Below are positions 41,867-52,683 of a DNA stretch of 64,000 bases, piece after piece (positions within the stretch are counted from its first letter, which is position 1; each line of letters opens with the position of its first letter). Source of the DNA: Verrucomicrobiota bacterium. Lineage in GTDB: Bacteria > Verrucomicrobiota > Verrucomicrobiia > Limisphaerales > J093. Below the pieces are notes generated by a model. The model had not been told where the DNA came from and did no database searches. It saw nothing but the letters and a program-made list of their open reading frames with translations. Where the stretch lies: NCBI GenBank assembly GCA_027493615.1, contig JAOSKK010000001.1:549629-613628 (forward strand), read 5' to 3'. Both the position numbers and the translations under genes were made by a program.

Positions 41867-42965
41867 GCATCGAACTGCGCAATGTCAGCAAGAAGTTCGG
41901 CCCGACGGTCGCGGTCGAAGGGGTGAGCTTCAGTGTGGCCGATGGCGAGCTGATGGCGTTGCTGGGCCCCAGTGGCGGCGGCAAGACCACCGTGCTGCGC
42001 ATGATCGCGGGGCTCGAGCTTCCGACCGGCGGCGACATTTTCATCCGCGGCGAACGGGTCAACGACGTGCCGGTCCAGCAGCGCAACATCGGGTTCGTGT
42101 TCCAGAGCTACGCGCTGTTCAAGAACATGAGCGTGTTCAAGAACATCGCCTTTGGACTGAAGGTGAAAGGATGGAAGCGCCGGCAGATCAAGGACCGGGT
42201 CATGGAGCTCCTCCGGTTGTTCGGTCTCGAGGGTCTCGAACGCCGTTACCCTCACCAACTCTCCGGCGGTCAGCGCCAGCGCGTCGCCATCGCCCGCGCC
42301 CTCGCCCCGAAACCCCGCGTGCTGTTGCTGGACGAGCCGTTCGGGGCCGTGGACGCCAAGATCCGGCAGGAGCTCCGCGAGTGGCTTGTCAAGTTGCACC
42401 ACGACCTCAACGTCACCACGCTCTTCGTCACGCACGACCAGGAGGAGGCCATGGAGGTGGCCGACCGCATCGTCATCTTCTCCCGCGGGCACCTGGAGCA
42501 GATCGGTTCGCCGCGGGAGGTCTATGAGTCCCCGATCAACGAGTTCGTGGCCCGCTTCATCGGCGTCATGAATGTCCTCGAACTCGAGGTCTGGGGGGGA
42601 TGGCCAGCCTGCACGAGATCCAGGTCCCCGCCCTCGGTTTGCCGGACGGACACCGTCTGCGCATCGGCTTTCGGCCCTATGCGGTCCAGGTTTCCCCGGA
42701 CCTCTCGCTCTATCGCTATCTCGGCACGCTGCGCCGCACGTACTTCCTGGGCACGATGCTGCGGCTGGAAATCGAGCTCGAATCCGGCCTCCTCATCCGC
42801 GCCCGCATCACCAAGGAGGAGTATGCCCAACTGGGACTCGAGGACGGGCAGCGCATCTCGCTCCAGATCCGGAACTACCGCGTCCTGGCCACCGAGACCG
42901 GTCCCCTCGAACCGGAAATCAAAGTCGCCTATCCCTCTGAGCCCAGCATGGGCGAGAACATCTGA
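41863..42965 (+). CDS. cysA: Sulfate/thiosulfate ABC transporter ATP-binding protein
   Basis: About 367 residues. Walker A GPSGGGKTT, Q-loop FQSYALF, signature LSGGQRQRVAIARAL, Walker B VLLLDEPFGAVD, and the switch FVTHDQEEAMEVAD are all present. After a break in the seven-base G run 42593-42599 a TOBE-like domain follows in another frame (LRIGFRPYAVQVS...RTYFLGTMLRLEIEL). It powers CysTW. It is the last gene of the operon; no periplasmic binding protein (Sbp/CysP) is encoded with it. Confidence 0.92.
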
Positions 42966-42969
42966 CACC

Positions 42970-45607
42970 TCACCGGTCTGCCCCGCTCCCCGCCGCGCCC
43001 GGATCGAGGTAGCAGAGCGCCCGCTGGTTCATCGAGTCCACATTGAGACACAGGGACGGTCGGCCGTCGCGGCCGGGATCGATCACCCGCAGGGCGTCCG
43101 CCAGCCCCTGGGAGGTCGGCAGCAGCTCCGCCAGCCGGTTGGGTTGTGCACACAGCCAGGCTTCGTTGAGCAGGTGTCCCGGCTTCCCGGGCGACACGGC
43201 GAAGTAGAGCATGTCCATTTCGACCAGGTCGTTGAAGAAATGCGTCCCCAGGGAGATGTCCGGCACCAGGCCCTCGTGCATCAACGCCAGTTCGCAGATC
43301 ACCGAGACGGTGTTGATCTCGGCAAAGGACACGGGCACGCCGAGCGACGGCATCGAGGTGCCCCAGCGCCCCGGGCCCACCAGCATGATCGTCCGCTGGC
43401 TTGCCCCGTCGTTCAGATGTGTCAGCCGCCCGATCGCGCGCGCCACCGAGTACCGCTGGCTCATCGAAAGCTGCGCATACACCGCGGGCACCACGTAGAT
43501 CAACCGGTGAATGCCCGTCGCCAGGCTGTGCCCGACCACCGGCCCTTCGGACTCGATCAGCTTCTGCTCGGCCGTCAGGGACGCCGGGATCTTCGCCCGG
43601 CTGCCCGTGCCCAGGATCTTGACCTGGAACGGCCGGCACTGGAGCAGGTTGATCCGGTACTGGCCGTCCGGCAGGAAGTTCGCCGTGAACTCAATGTCCA
43701 CCGGATTGTCGTACGCCGTCTCGAGCGTCCGCAGCAGTTCCCGCATGTCCGGGGCAAACCGCGTCTGCGCCAGCATGCGGTCGAAGTCCAGCACCGGCGC
43801 CGCCGCCCCGCCCTCCGTCGGCGAGCCCGAGGCCCGGCTGCTGTTCTCCTCACTGAACAATTCGAGCAGGTCCGGCTCGAGTTCACGCGCCACCTCCGCA
43901 AACTCGCGTGTCACCAGCGCGTTGGCCTGCAAGTCCAGCACGTCGACCCGGCGTTGCCCGTACTGCCGCGCATCCGACCCGGTCCCCTCGGGACGCAGGG
44001 CCGGTTCGTTCAACGCGACCAGCCGGGTGTAATCGTCGTCGGTCCGGTCCACGGCGCGGGTGCCCAGACCGAAGACCAACCGCAGAAAACCCGCCTGCGG
44101 ATCGATGGTCTTCTTCCAGACGAACGGGTTGAAGGAGAAGCCCACGCCTGCTACTTGCGGGAAGAAGTGCCGCCCGTAAAGCTCGCCCGAGACCCGTTGC
44201 ACCAGCAACCCCATCTGCTCGTCCTGATCCAGCAGCCCGTGATGCTGCCGGTACGCCAGGCTCTCCGGCGACATCGTGCTCGCATACACCGTCCGCACCG
44301 CCGCCATGAACGCCTCCAGCCGCTGCGCCGGTGAACCCTGGTTCGCGCAGAAGACACTGTCGTACTTGCCCGAAAAGGCGTTGCCGTAGTTGTCCTCGAG
44401 CAGACTGCTCGACCGCACAATGATCGGTGACTGCCCGAAATACTCGAGCATCTCGGCGAACTGCTCCTCGACGCTCTCGGCGAACGTCCCGCGCAGGATC
44501 CGCTCGCGTGCCTCCGCGGCCTGCTGCAGATAGGCCTCGAAATCCCCCTGCCGCCGCCGCAGCCACCAGCATCCGTTCTCCACCAGGTACGTGTAGAACA
44601 CGTCCGAGCCGATGTAGAACGAGTCGTGACTCTCCAGCCGGTCGCTCCACCGCGGGGCCGCCCGCCGCAGGATCGCCCGCGCCAGCAGCATGCCGAGCGT
44701 CTTGCCGCCGATCTGCCCGGTCCCGATCATCCGCTTCATGATCTCGATCAGGTCGCCGAGATCAAAGTACCGTTGCGCCAGGGCCGAAAACCGCACGTCG
44801 CGCGTCACCACCATCTTCAACACGCGTCGGAACCAGACGTCGGCTTCGCTGGCCGGCTGCCGCCCTGCCTTCACTGCCTGCCACGTGGCTTCCGCCTGCC
44901 GGAACGTCTCGAGCCACACGCCCGGGCGATGGATGCTGAAGTCCATCCACGGCTGCGGCACGTCGGCGAGGGTCTCCGTGATCACGGCGCTGTTGGTCAC
45001 GGGCGTGAACTCCGCCCCCTGCCAGCGGTGCAGCAAATACAGCGTGGGCGAATAGCGCTGGTCCACCTTCTGTGGATGCACGTATACGTGCCCGGGCTTG
45101 CGGTAGACCTCGAGGATCACCTGCGCGGTCCGGTGAATCGCTTCGGTCGCCTGGAACGAGTGCGAATTCTTCCTCAGCCCGAAGTACGCAATCGTCTTCA
45201 GATCACAGAGATACGGGCAGGTGATCCGGAAGAAGTTCCCGAGCATGTGATCGCTGTACCAGTCCGCCGCCAGATCCGAGAGCCAGTCGAACACGTAACA
45301 CGCCCCGATCCCCTCCCGCTCGATCACGCTCAGGATGCCCCCAGGAACCGCTCGAATCCGTCCTCCGGACGCATCACGTACACCTTCCCCCGGTCGGGTC
45401 CGCAATCAGCTCGCGGTGCCGCGCGAACCGGAAGTACACCAGCTTGCGATCCTGCCGCCGCGCCTCTTCCCAGAATGGCGTCACGAACGGCAGGTAGTCG
45501 TCGACCGTGTCCACTTGCCACACGACGTTGTCGCCTGCCACCAGCCCGCAGAGCATCCGGTCCAAACCGGGCAGCCCGGTGCTGAAGGAGTTCAAATCGG
45601 TATTCAT
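42970..45607 (-). CDS. KaiC-like domain fused to PEP/pyruvate-binding domain
   Basis: About 878 residues. Residues ~1-230 look like a RecA/KaiC-type module (LNSFSTGLPGLDRMLCG, FDWLSDLAADWYSDHM), but the P-loop is replaced by AGDNVVWQVDTVDDY and lacks the GKT triplet, so ATP use there is doubtful. Residues ~290-800 are a pyruvate phosphate dikinase/PEP synthase N-terminal ATP-grasp (IGGKTLGMLLARAIL, IVRSSSLLEDNYGNAFSGKY, DIEFTANFLPDGQYRINLLQ). No PEP-utilising mobile His domain is obvious. One-base losses at 45387-45391 and 45338-45342 break the N-terminal part. Members occur in PVC and other bacteria without known function. The gene converges on cysA, four bases away. Confidence 0.8.
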
Positions 45608-45705
45608 CGTTTAAGCCTGCCGCCAAGCACGGATGCCATTGCCCGATTCGTGCCGCCCATGCAATCCCCAATTTGCGGAAATCCACGGGGGGCGGCGAGC
45701 CCAAC

Positions 45706-45847
45706 GTAGGCGCCGACGTGAGGAGGCTCTGCCACCACCGGGTAGGCGCCGACGTAAGGAGGCTCTGCCCGCACGGGGTAGGCGCCGACGTAAGGAGGCG
45801 TTTTGGTCCGGGGACAACACCCTTCGCCTCCTCACGTCGGCGCCTAC
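45706..45847. repeat. Repeat family P2 cluster (GTAGGCGCCGACGT)
   Basis: Three direct units (45706-45733, 45742-45769, 45778-45800) of the form GTAGGCGCCGACGTRAGGAG plus GCTCTGCC, then one inverted unit (45826-45847). The first and last can pair as a long hairpin. Related units are at 46718-46740, 48588-48626, 48762-48855 and 52641-52656. It fills most of the 278-base spacer between the KaiC-like and DUF4197 genes. Confidence 0.85.
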
Positions 45848-45885
45848 GCTCTGTCGCGATTTCGCGCCGAGTAGGAACCCCCGGG

Positions 45886-46609
45886 TCAGGGCCGCCCGAA
45901 GACCCGCTGGAGCAAGGCCGTCGTGCGTGCCGCCGGGTCCTGCCGGATTTTTGCCTCCTCCTGGGCCAGCGTCGCGAACAGCCCATCCAGGGACTTGCTC
46001 GTCACGTAGTCCGTCAGATTGAACTCCGGTTTCCGCGTGAAGGGGATCGCCGTGTACCGATCCATCAAGTCGTTGTACGTCCGCACCACCCCCAGCTCGC
46101 CCAGGCGCTTTTCCACGATGGGATCGAACTCCCCTTTCAACCGGGCTTCGGTCGTGCGCCGGAAATAATCCGTGGCCGCCGTCGGGCCGCCGTTCAGGAT
46201 CCCTTTCGCGTCCGGCAAAGGTCATCTGCTTCACCGCATCCACGAACACCGGCGTGGCGCGCGCCGAAGCCTGCTCCGCGGCCAGGTTCATCTGGCCCTC
46301 GAACTGGTCCACCAGCCCGCCCAGGCCGACGGACCGCAGCCGGCTGGCGACCGATTGGAGCTCCGGGGGTGTGACCAGGCGCAGGGCGGGGTTCTGGGCA
46401 AACCCGCCTTGTTTGGACGTGGTCGCCACCGCCTGCTTCGTGCCGACCGTCAGCGCTTCCTTCAGCCCAGCCACGACGGTGTCGAGCGACAACTCGCCCG
46501 TCGAGGCGGCCTGCGCACCCGAGAGCATGCGGCTGAGATCGGTGTTCTGGCAGGCGGTGAGGCCGCCCAGGAGCACGACGCTGAGGGTGAGTTGGAGAAG
46601 AGCTTTCAT
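45886..46609 (-). CDS. DUF4197 domain lipoprotein
   Basis: About 240 residues. The N-terminus has a lipoprotein signal with lipobox LTAC near residue 20. The DUF4197 body is mostly helical: LSLDTVVAGLKEALTVGTKQ, VDQFEGQMNLAAEQA, GGPTAATDYFRRTTEARL, YVTSKSLDGLFATLAQEE. One base too many at about 46213 breaks the frame at AVKQMTF-ADAKGIL. Function unknown; the family is widespread in Gram-negative envelopes. It is flanked on both sides by P2 repeats. Confidence 0.85.
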
Positions 46610-46717
46610 CGAGTGTTGCGCCGGGTTCGTCACGGCTTGAGCAGCATGGCGACGTTCGTCGCCGATGTCCATCCGCGACTCCCGCCGTGCGAGAGCCCCC
46701 CGCCAGCCGCTCGTAGG

Positions 46718-46740
46718 CGCCTCCTCACGTCGGCGCCTAC
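46718..46740. repeat. Repeat family P2, single inverted unit
   Basis: GCGCCTCCTCACGTCGGCGC followed by CTAC, the reverse complement of the units at 45706-45800. It lies in the 234-base divergent spacer between the DUF4197 and M3 peptidase genes. Confidence 0.8.
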
Positions 46741-46843
46741 AAGGGGTTCGAAATCCTCGGCGTTCGGCGGCGGCACGAAGCATCCGCTCGCGGAAACCGC
46801 ACTTTCCTCTTGGACCCGGCCGGTGCCCCGGCATGCTTTCGGC

Positions 46844-48573
46844 ATGCGTTTGTTGCCGTTCGGGGAACTGCCGCCGTATCAGCCGCGCCGCTTCGTGCCA
46901 GTCCAAATCGACTTGGGCGACTGGCCGGCGGTCGCGCCCTGGTTCGACCAGCTCGAGGCCCGGTTGGCCCGGGTCGCGGATGCCGCGGCTCTTGAGGATT
47001 GGGTGCTGGACTGGGGCGAGTTGACCGCCGCCTGCGATGAGGAAGGCGCGCGGCGTTACATCGCCATGACCTGCCACACCGAGGATCCCGAGGCCGAACG
47101 CGCCTACCTCCACTTCGTCGAAACGGTCGAGCCCGAGCTGAAGCCGCGTCAGTTTCGTCTCGAACAGCTCTATCTCGAACACCCGATCCGGCCGTCCTTG
47201 AACACCACGCGCTATGGCGTGTTTGACCGCGTGACCGCCGTCCACGTCGAACTCTACCGCGACGCGAACGTCCCGCTCGAGACCGAGGAAGCCAAGCTCG
47301 GCCAGCAGTACCAGAAGTTGACTGGCTCGCTGACGGTCCGTTTTCGCGACCAGGAACAAACGCTGGTCCAGATGGCGCGGTACCTCGAGGAACCGGACCG
47401 GGCCTTGCGCCAGACGGCGTGGGAACTCACCACCGAACGGCGCCTGCGGGAGGCGGCCACCTTCGAGGACCAGTTCACCCGGCTTTTTCGCCCTGCGCCA
47501 GCAGATGGCGCAGAATGCCGGCTGCCCGGATTACGTGGGGTACGCCTTCCGCCGGATGTGCCGCTTCGACTACACGCCGGCCGACTGCCTGGCGTTTCAC
47601 GGGGCCATCGAGGAGGTGGTCATGCCGGTCGTGCGCGAGCTGCAGGCGGCGCGCCAGGCGGCGATGGGCCTGGACTCGCTCCGGCCCTGGGACCTGGCGG
47701 TGGATCCGCAGGGCCGGCCGCCGCTGAAGCCGTTTCAAGAGGCGGGCGAGTTGATCGCCCGGACCCAAGCCGTCTTCGACCAACTGGATCCGGCGCTGGC
47801 CGCCGACTTCCGTCGCTTGCAGGAGCTGCGCCTGCTGGATCTGGAGAACCGGAAAGGCAAGGCGCCGGGCGGTTACCAGTACTCGCTCTCGGAGGCCCGA
47901 CTCCCGTTCATCTTCATGAATGCCGTCGGCGTGCATCGGGATGTGGAGACCCTGCTGCACGAAGGCGGCCACGCCTTCCACGCCCTGGCGACACAGGGCG
48001 AACCGCTCTACGCCTACCGCAGCGCCCCCATCGAGTTCTGCAGAGGTGGCCTCGATGGGCATGGAACTTCTCGGCAGCGAGTTCCTCGGCGAGTTCTATA
48101 CGGCGGCCGACGCTGCCCGTGCCCGACGCGAGCAACTCGAAGGCATTCTCAAAACCCTCGGCTGGATTGCCCAGGTCGATGCCTTCCAGCACTGGCTCTA
48201 TGCCCATCCGGAACACAAGGAGAGCGAGCGCGACGCGACCTGGCGGCAACTGTCCGACCGTTTCGGGGGTGCCGTGGACTGGCACGGCTACGAGCCGGCC
48301 CGCGCGAAGCAATGGCATCGCCAGCTCCACATCTTCCTGCACCCGTTTTACTACATCGAGTACGGCATCGCGCAGCTCGGCGCTCTGCAGGTCTGGGCCA
48401 ATTACCGCCGGGACCCGCGCCGGGGCCTCGCCGCCTATCGTGCGGCGCTCGCGCTCGGCGGCGCGCGGCCATTGCCGGAGCTGTTTGCCACCGCCGGATG
48501 CCGCTTCGACTTCAGCGCCGAGACGCTGCGACCGCTGGTCGCCCTGGTCCAGGAGGCGCTGGACCAGCCGTGA
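46844..48573 (+). CDS. M3 family oligoendopeptidase
   Basis: About 576 residues, the usual PepF-like length. The zinc motif is ETLLHEGGHAFHAL with the downstream Glu in PIEFAEVASMGMELL, which is diagnostic of M3B peptidases. FIFMNAVGVHRDVE precedes the motif and HIFLHPFYYIEYGIAQLGAL closes the active site. It hydrolyses short peptides in the cytoplasm. Frame breaks: the T run 47484-47488 (one base extra) and about 48039, where an extra T disrupts the FAEVASM segment. Both correct to consensus. Confidence 0.9.
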
Positions 48574-48587
48574 CGATTTCTCCCCCC

Positions 48588-48855
48588 GTAGGAGTCGAGG
48601 TGACGAGACTCACTCCTGGCAGAGCCTCATTCCTCTGTGTCTCTCGTGTCTCCATGGTGCCTTGCCGGTCTTGGGTCGGGTGCGGTGGGGATGACTCGGG
48701 GGAGGGGCACCACAGAGGCGCGAAAGACACAGCAGGCCGGGAGGAAGGCGGGCCGATGGGTGGAGGCGTCGAGGTGACGAGACTCAGCCCGGGCAGAGCC
48801 TCCTGACGTCGGCTCCTACCACTCTGGCCCCGTAGGCGTCGAGGTCACGAGCCCC
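48588..48855. repeat. Repeat-rich spacer: P2 units and a long inverted repeat
   Basis: P2-like units lie at 48588-48626, 48762-48819 and 48832-48855 (GTAGGAGTCGAGGTGACGAG and variants). Between them, CTCTGTGTCTCTCGTGTCTC at 48633-48652 is roughly complementary to CACAGAGGCGCGAAAGACAC around 48710-48730, giving a larger imperfect stem. The whole 394-base spacer 48574-48967 has no coding signal. Confidence 0.75.
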
Positions 48856-48967
48856 CACCGACTCAGCCTGCCCCCTGCGTCCAGGTTGACGGTTCCGGGG
48901 AGCGCGCCTACTCTGCGTCACGCTCCAACGAAACTACTGCCCCCCGGGCAGAACAGGACCAAAACCT

Positions 48968-50895
48968 ATGACCAGTGCTCGAATCCAAACGCCCCGCCCT
49001 CCCAGAGGCGGCGCTCCTGCATTTCTTGCGGCCTTGGGACTCGCCCTGCTCGCCGCTCCCGCGGCCTCCGCCCAACTGGCGCCCAAGTGGGCCATCGAAT
49101 GGACAGATCACACGGCCAACCCCGTGGACCTGCAAAGCCCTGGCTCGCGCGCCTACATGCCTTACGTGCTCCACGATGCCACTTGGCCGGCCGCGTCGCG
49201 CTTCCGGGTCTGGTACGACACCGAGAGCATCAACGGCATCGCGTACTCGACCAGCGCCGATGGGATCACCTGGGCCCCCGGCCAAGCTTTGGTGGGCCTC
49301 AATACCGACGGCTCTTCCTCCAACGGTCGACCCGTTGTGTTGTATGACGCGGCCTGGGCCAAACCGTACCGCCTCTACTACTACGGCAACCCGGGAGGTG
49401 TCTGGCAGGTCCGCGTCGCCGAGAGCGCCGACGGCGTCACGTTCGAGAATGACCAGGTCGCCCTCGAAGGCGGACGACTCGGCACGTTCCCGGATGGACA
49501 CGCCGTGGTGCGGATTCCCGGACGCACGACCGACCCGACCGACCCGACGGCCGAGCAGCCCTTCGTGATGTACTTCCGCGCGAACACCGGCATCGCCTAC
49601 GCCACGTCGCCGGACGGCTACTATTTCACCGAAGCCCTGGACGATTTCTCGACCGAGGACCGAGACGAGGGCCTGATCACCATCACGGGTCTGCCCGAAG
49701 GCACCTCCTACAACGGGCAGCCGGTCCAGGTGCTCGCGCTTGCCCAGAACGACTTCCGCATGCTGGCCTTCACCGACAACACGGCCAACCAGTACTTGGT
49801 CTCGGCCAACGGCCTGACGTGGGAAGTCGCGGAGAATCCGCAGGCCGTCGTCGGCAGCCTGGGGGAAGCGGGTTCGTGGAATGACCAGCGGAATTACTAC
49901 GCCACCATGGCGTACCTCGGGGAAGGCCGCTTCTTCCTCATGCGCGGTGGGAGGGACAACGCCACCGGCCTCTACCGCACGGGCGTGGCATTCGGCCAAA
50001 GCCCCTTCTACGCCGCCAATGATCTCGGCACCTGGGCCGTCTACTCACCGTTCAACAACTTCGAAGCCGAGGGCTGGACCGCCTTCAGCAGCACGGACAC
50101 CGTCCCTGACGGCACGATCACCGCCCTGATCCAGAATCCCGACGGGACCGTCTCCGTGCGCGACCGCAAGGAGAGCGGCAACTTCTATCTGGTGCGCGAC
50201 GCCGCGCTCGTCGTGCCCTTCACCTTCGAGTTCCGCGCCCGCCTCGATGACGCGACCGGAACTGGCGGCGATGCCGACTATCCGAAGTACATGGTCGGTG
50301 CCTTCCAAACCGATCCGTTGCATCCAGGCGGCGAGGCCTGGCAGCCCGCCTTCGCCGCCTCCCGCTTCGGCGGTTGGGCGCTGGCCACGGACCCGTCGGC
50401 GGAAGCGGACAACTTGCAGTTCCAGACCTACACGGTCGTTTGCCGCTTTGACGAATACGCCCGTGCCCGCCTCATCGCGAACCCGAACGACGCCACAGCC
50501 AACGTCGACCTCTGCGTCTTCGACATCTACCTCAACCGTGATTTCAGCGCGCCCAGGGTCACCTTCCACAACACCGGCTTTTACGGCTGGGATTCCGTCG
50601 ATGCCGACGGCCGCATCGACATCGGTTTCCCCGGACCCAGCGCCGGTCAAGTGACCCTCGACTGGATCCGCTGGGGCAACGGCATCATCCTCGACCCCTG
50701 GATCCTGGCCCCGCTGCTCCCACGGTCCTCACGGCCGCACACGGCGCCGGCGGCATCACACTGGGTTGGGCCCCCGCCGGCGGCCGACTCCAATCCGCCG
50801 AGAGCTTGGGCGGACCGTGGACCGATGCCGGCACGGACAACCCTGTCACGGTGCCCGCCACGGGGAGCGCCCGCTTCTTCCGTGTGGCTCGCTGA
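48968..50895 (+). CDS. Secreted beta-propeller-like protein
   Basis: About 642 residues. A signal peptide (FLAALGLALLAAPAASA) leads to repeated blades of glycosidase-propeller type: FRVWYDTESINGIAYSTSAD, YRLYYYGNPGGVWQVRVAES, MYFRANTGIAYATSPDG, LAFTDNTANQYLVSANG. A lectin-like beta-sandwich may follow at residues ~370-570. One base lost at about 50710 breaks the frame; after it the tail LQSAESLGGPWTDAGTDN ends in FFRVAR, the C-terminal tag type also seen on the protein at the window start. No catalytic residues can be named. Function unknown; extracellular carbohydrate binding is a guess. Confidence 0.75.
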
Positions 50896-51130
50896 GGCCA
50901 CCTGGAGGTTCGTCGGACCGACTGTCGCCGTCCGACCGGCGGACCGGCGCAACCTCCGCGTCGCGCCTTACAAACAGCCCAGGTCTCGATAGCTGCAGGG
51001 GCCGCTGGAAACGCGGATAACCTCCGCCATCGGACCGGTGCGCCGTCCGGCGGAGATCCACGGAACGTCCGCGTGGGCCAGAATCCGTCGTTGCCGGCGG
51101 CGCCAGAAACGCAGTAGAAGAAGCAACGCT

Positions 51131-51850
51131 ATGAGCTACATGCCGTGGTTCGTCGCCTGGACACTCGTGGGCTGTGTGGTGGGCGCGGAGGTTCCCCTCA
51201 ACAGCGGATCCTCCAACGAGGGGGTCGCCCTGGCCGTGGTTTACGACACCTCGGGCAGCATGAACGAACCGGTCCGGGATGAGGCCGGCAAGCTGACTTC
51301 CAAGCACGTCATCGCCCGCCGCGCCCTCCAGGCCGTGCTGCAACGCCTCGATGCCTTCGTCGCTGGTGCCACCCCGGAAAACCCCCGGAAGCTGGCCGCC
51401 GGCCTCTATCTCTTCCGTGAAGGTCGGGCCCGCGAGTTCCTCAAGCTGGCCCCCTTCGAGCCGGCCACCCGAGCGGCCTGGAACCGCGACCTCCCGGCGC
51501 CCTCTGGCGGCACGCCGCTGGGTCAGGCCCTCGAGCTCGCCGGCCGCGCAGTGCTCGAATCGCCGCTCCCGCGCAAGCATGTCCTCGTGGTCACCGACGG
51601 CCTGAACACGGTGGGCCCCGATCCCAGCCGGGTGTTGCCAGCGCTCAAGCAGCAGGCGGCGGACAAGGGCACCGTCCTGGCCGTGCACTTCATCGCCTTT
51701 GATATCGAAGCCAAGCTGTTCGACCCGCTGCGAAAGCAGGGCGTGACCGTGGTGGGCGCAGCCGACGAACCGCAGCTCAACGCCCAGCTCGAGTTCATCC
51801 TCGCCAAACGCATTCTGTTGGAAGACGAAGAACCGCCCCGAACCCCCTAA
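51131..51850 (+). CDS. Von Willebrand factor type A domain protein, exported
   Basis: 239 residues. A short hydrophobic N-terminus (WFVAWTLVGCVVGA) may be a signal or lipoprotein signal. The VWA fold has a complete metal site: DTSGSM near residue 40, the Thr in SGGTPLGQAL, and the Asp in VVTDGLNT. Such domains bind a protein partner through Mg2+. It is the first gene of a seven-gene plus-strand cluster, 17 bases before the PspA-like gene. In several bacterial systems VWA proteins act with AAA+ ATPases, and one lies at the end of this cluster. Confidence 0.85.
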   Translation: MSYMPWFVAWTLVGCVVGAEVPLNSGSSNEGVALAVVYDTSGSMNEPVRDEAGKLTSKHVIARRALQAVLQRLDAFVAGATPENPRKLAAGLYLFREGRAREFLKLAPFEPATRAAWNRDLPAPSGGTPLGQALELAGRAVLESPLPRKHVLVVTDGLNTVGPDPSRVLPALKQQAADKGTVLAVHFIAFDIEAKLFDPLRKQGVTVVGAADEPQLNAQLEFILAKRILLEDEEPPRTP

Positions 51851-51867
51851 ACCCGAAAAGGACTCCT

Positions 51868-52623
51868 ATGTTCCGCGCCCTCAAACGAGTGTTCATCTGG
51901 CTGGGGCTGATGGCTGAGAAAGCCACCGAAACCGACGCCATCAACCAGGCCGTGGTCGAACGCGGCATTCGCGATGCCAAAGTCAAGGCCGACAAGGCCC
52001 ATTACGCGAACGGCCAGCTCGCCGGTCAGATCGCCATGCTGCGCGACCAGGTCAAACGCCAGGAACGCCAGCGCGAGGACCTCCAGGCCACCCTCCAGGC
52101 CGCCGCCGCCGCCAACGACGAGGCCAACGGCGCCCATTACGCCGAGGAACTCGCCACCCTCGAGCAGGATCTCAAGGACAACCAGGCCCAACTGCAAAGC
52201 CTCGAGGACCTCTACCAGCAGAACACCAGCATCATCGCCGAAAGCCTCCGCCAGATCCAAAAGTTCCAGCGCGAGTTCGAGGCCACCAAGGCCCGCGTCG
52301 CCATAGGCCGTTCCCTCGAAAACCTCGCCGGCATGATGAAAAGTTCCATCACCGAGCTTCAGGGCATGATGGGCGGCGAAATGGCCCAGTCCATGCAACA
52401 GCTTCGCAAGTCCGCCGCCGCCGGCGAAGGCCAGATGCGCGCGACCCTCGACCTCGCCAAGGAGATGGGCTCGGGCATCGCCCGCCAGCAGGAGGCCCGC
52501 AAGGCCCGCGGCAAAATGTTGTTCGAAGAGTACAAGAAGAAGATGGGCATGGTGCAGCCCGAGATGGCCGCGACCTCACCCGCCGCCGCCAAACCCGCCG
52601 AGCGCCAGAAGATCGCCGAGTAA
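51868..52623 (+). CDS. PspA/IM30 family protein
   Basis: 251 residues, nearly all helical. The N-terminal amphipathic helix MFRALKRVFIWLGLMAEKA is the membrane-binding element; a long coiled coil follows (REDLQATLQAAAAANDEANG, YAEELATLEQDLKDNQAQLQ), then a C-terminal helix and an Ala/Pro tail. PspA and Vipp1 are bacterial ESCRT-III relatives that polymerise on damaged inner membrane. Identification is by architecture. No psp regulator (PspF, PspBC) is present; the partners here are VWA, ABC and AAA+ proteins. Confidence 0.75.
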   Translation: MFRALKRVFIWLGLMAEKATETDAINQAVVERGIRDAKVKADKAHYANGQLAGQIAMLRDQVKRQERQREDLQATLQAAAAANDEANGAHYAEELATLEQDLKDNQAQLQSLEDLYQQNTSIIAESLRQIQKFQREFEATKARVAIGRSLENLAGMMKSSITELQGMMGGEMAQSMQQLRKSAAAGEGQMRATLDLAKEMGSGIARQQEARKARGKMLFEEYKKKMGMVQPEMAATSPAAAKPAERQKIAE

Positions 52624-52683
52624 CCCGCCACCGGCTCCCCCCGACGTGGCTCCTACACCTCCAATCTCAACCCCGCATTCACT

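Noticed and set aside
45706..45847. CRISPR array
   Set aside because: Units are ~28 bases with spacers under 10 bases, one unit is inverted, and no cas genes are present.
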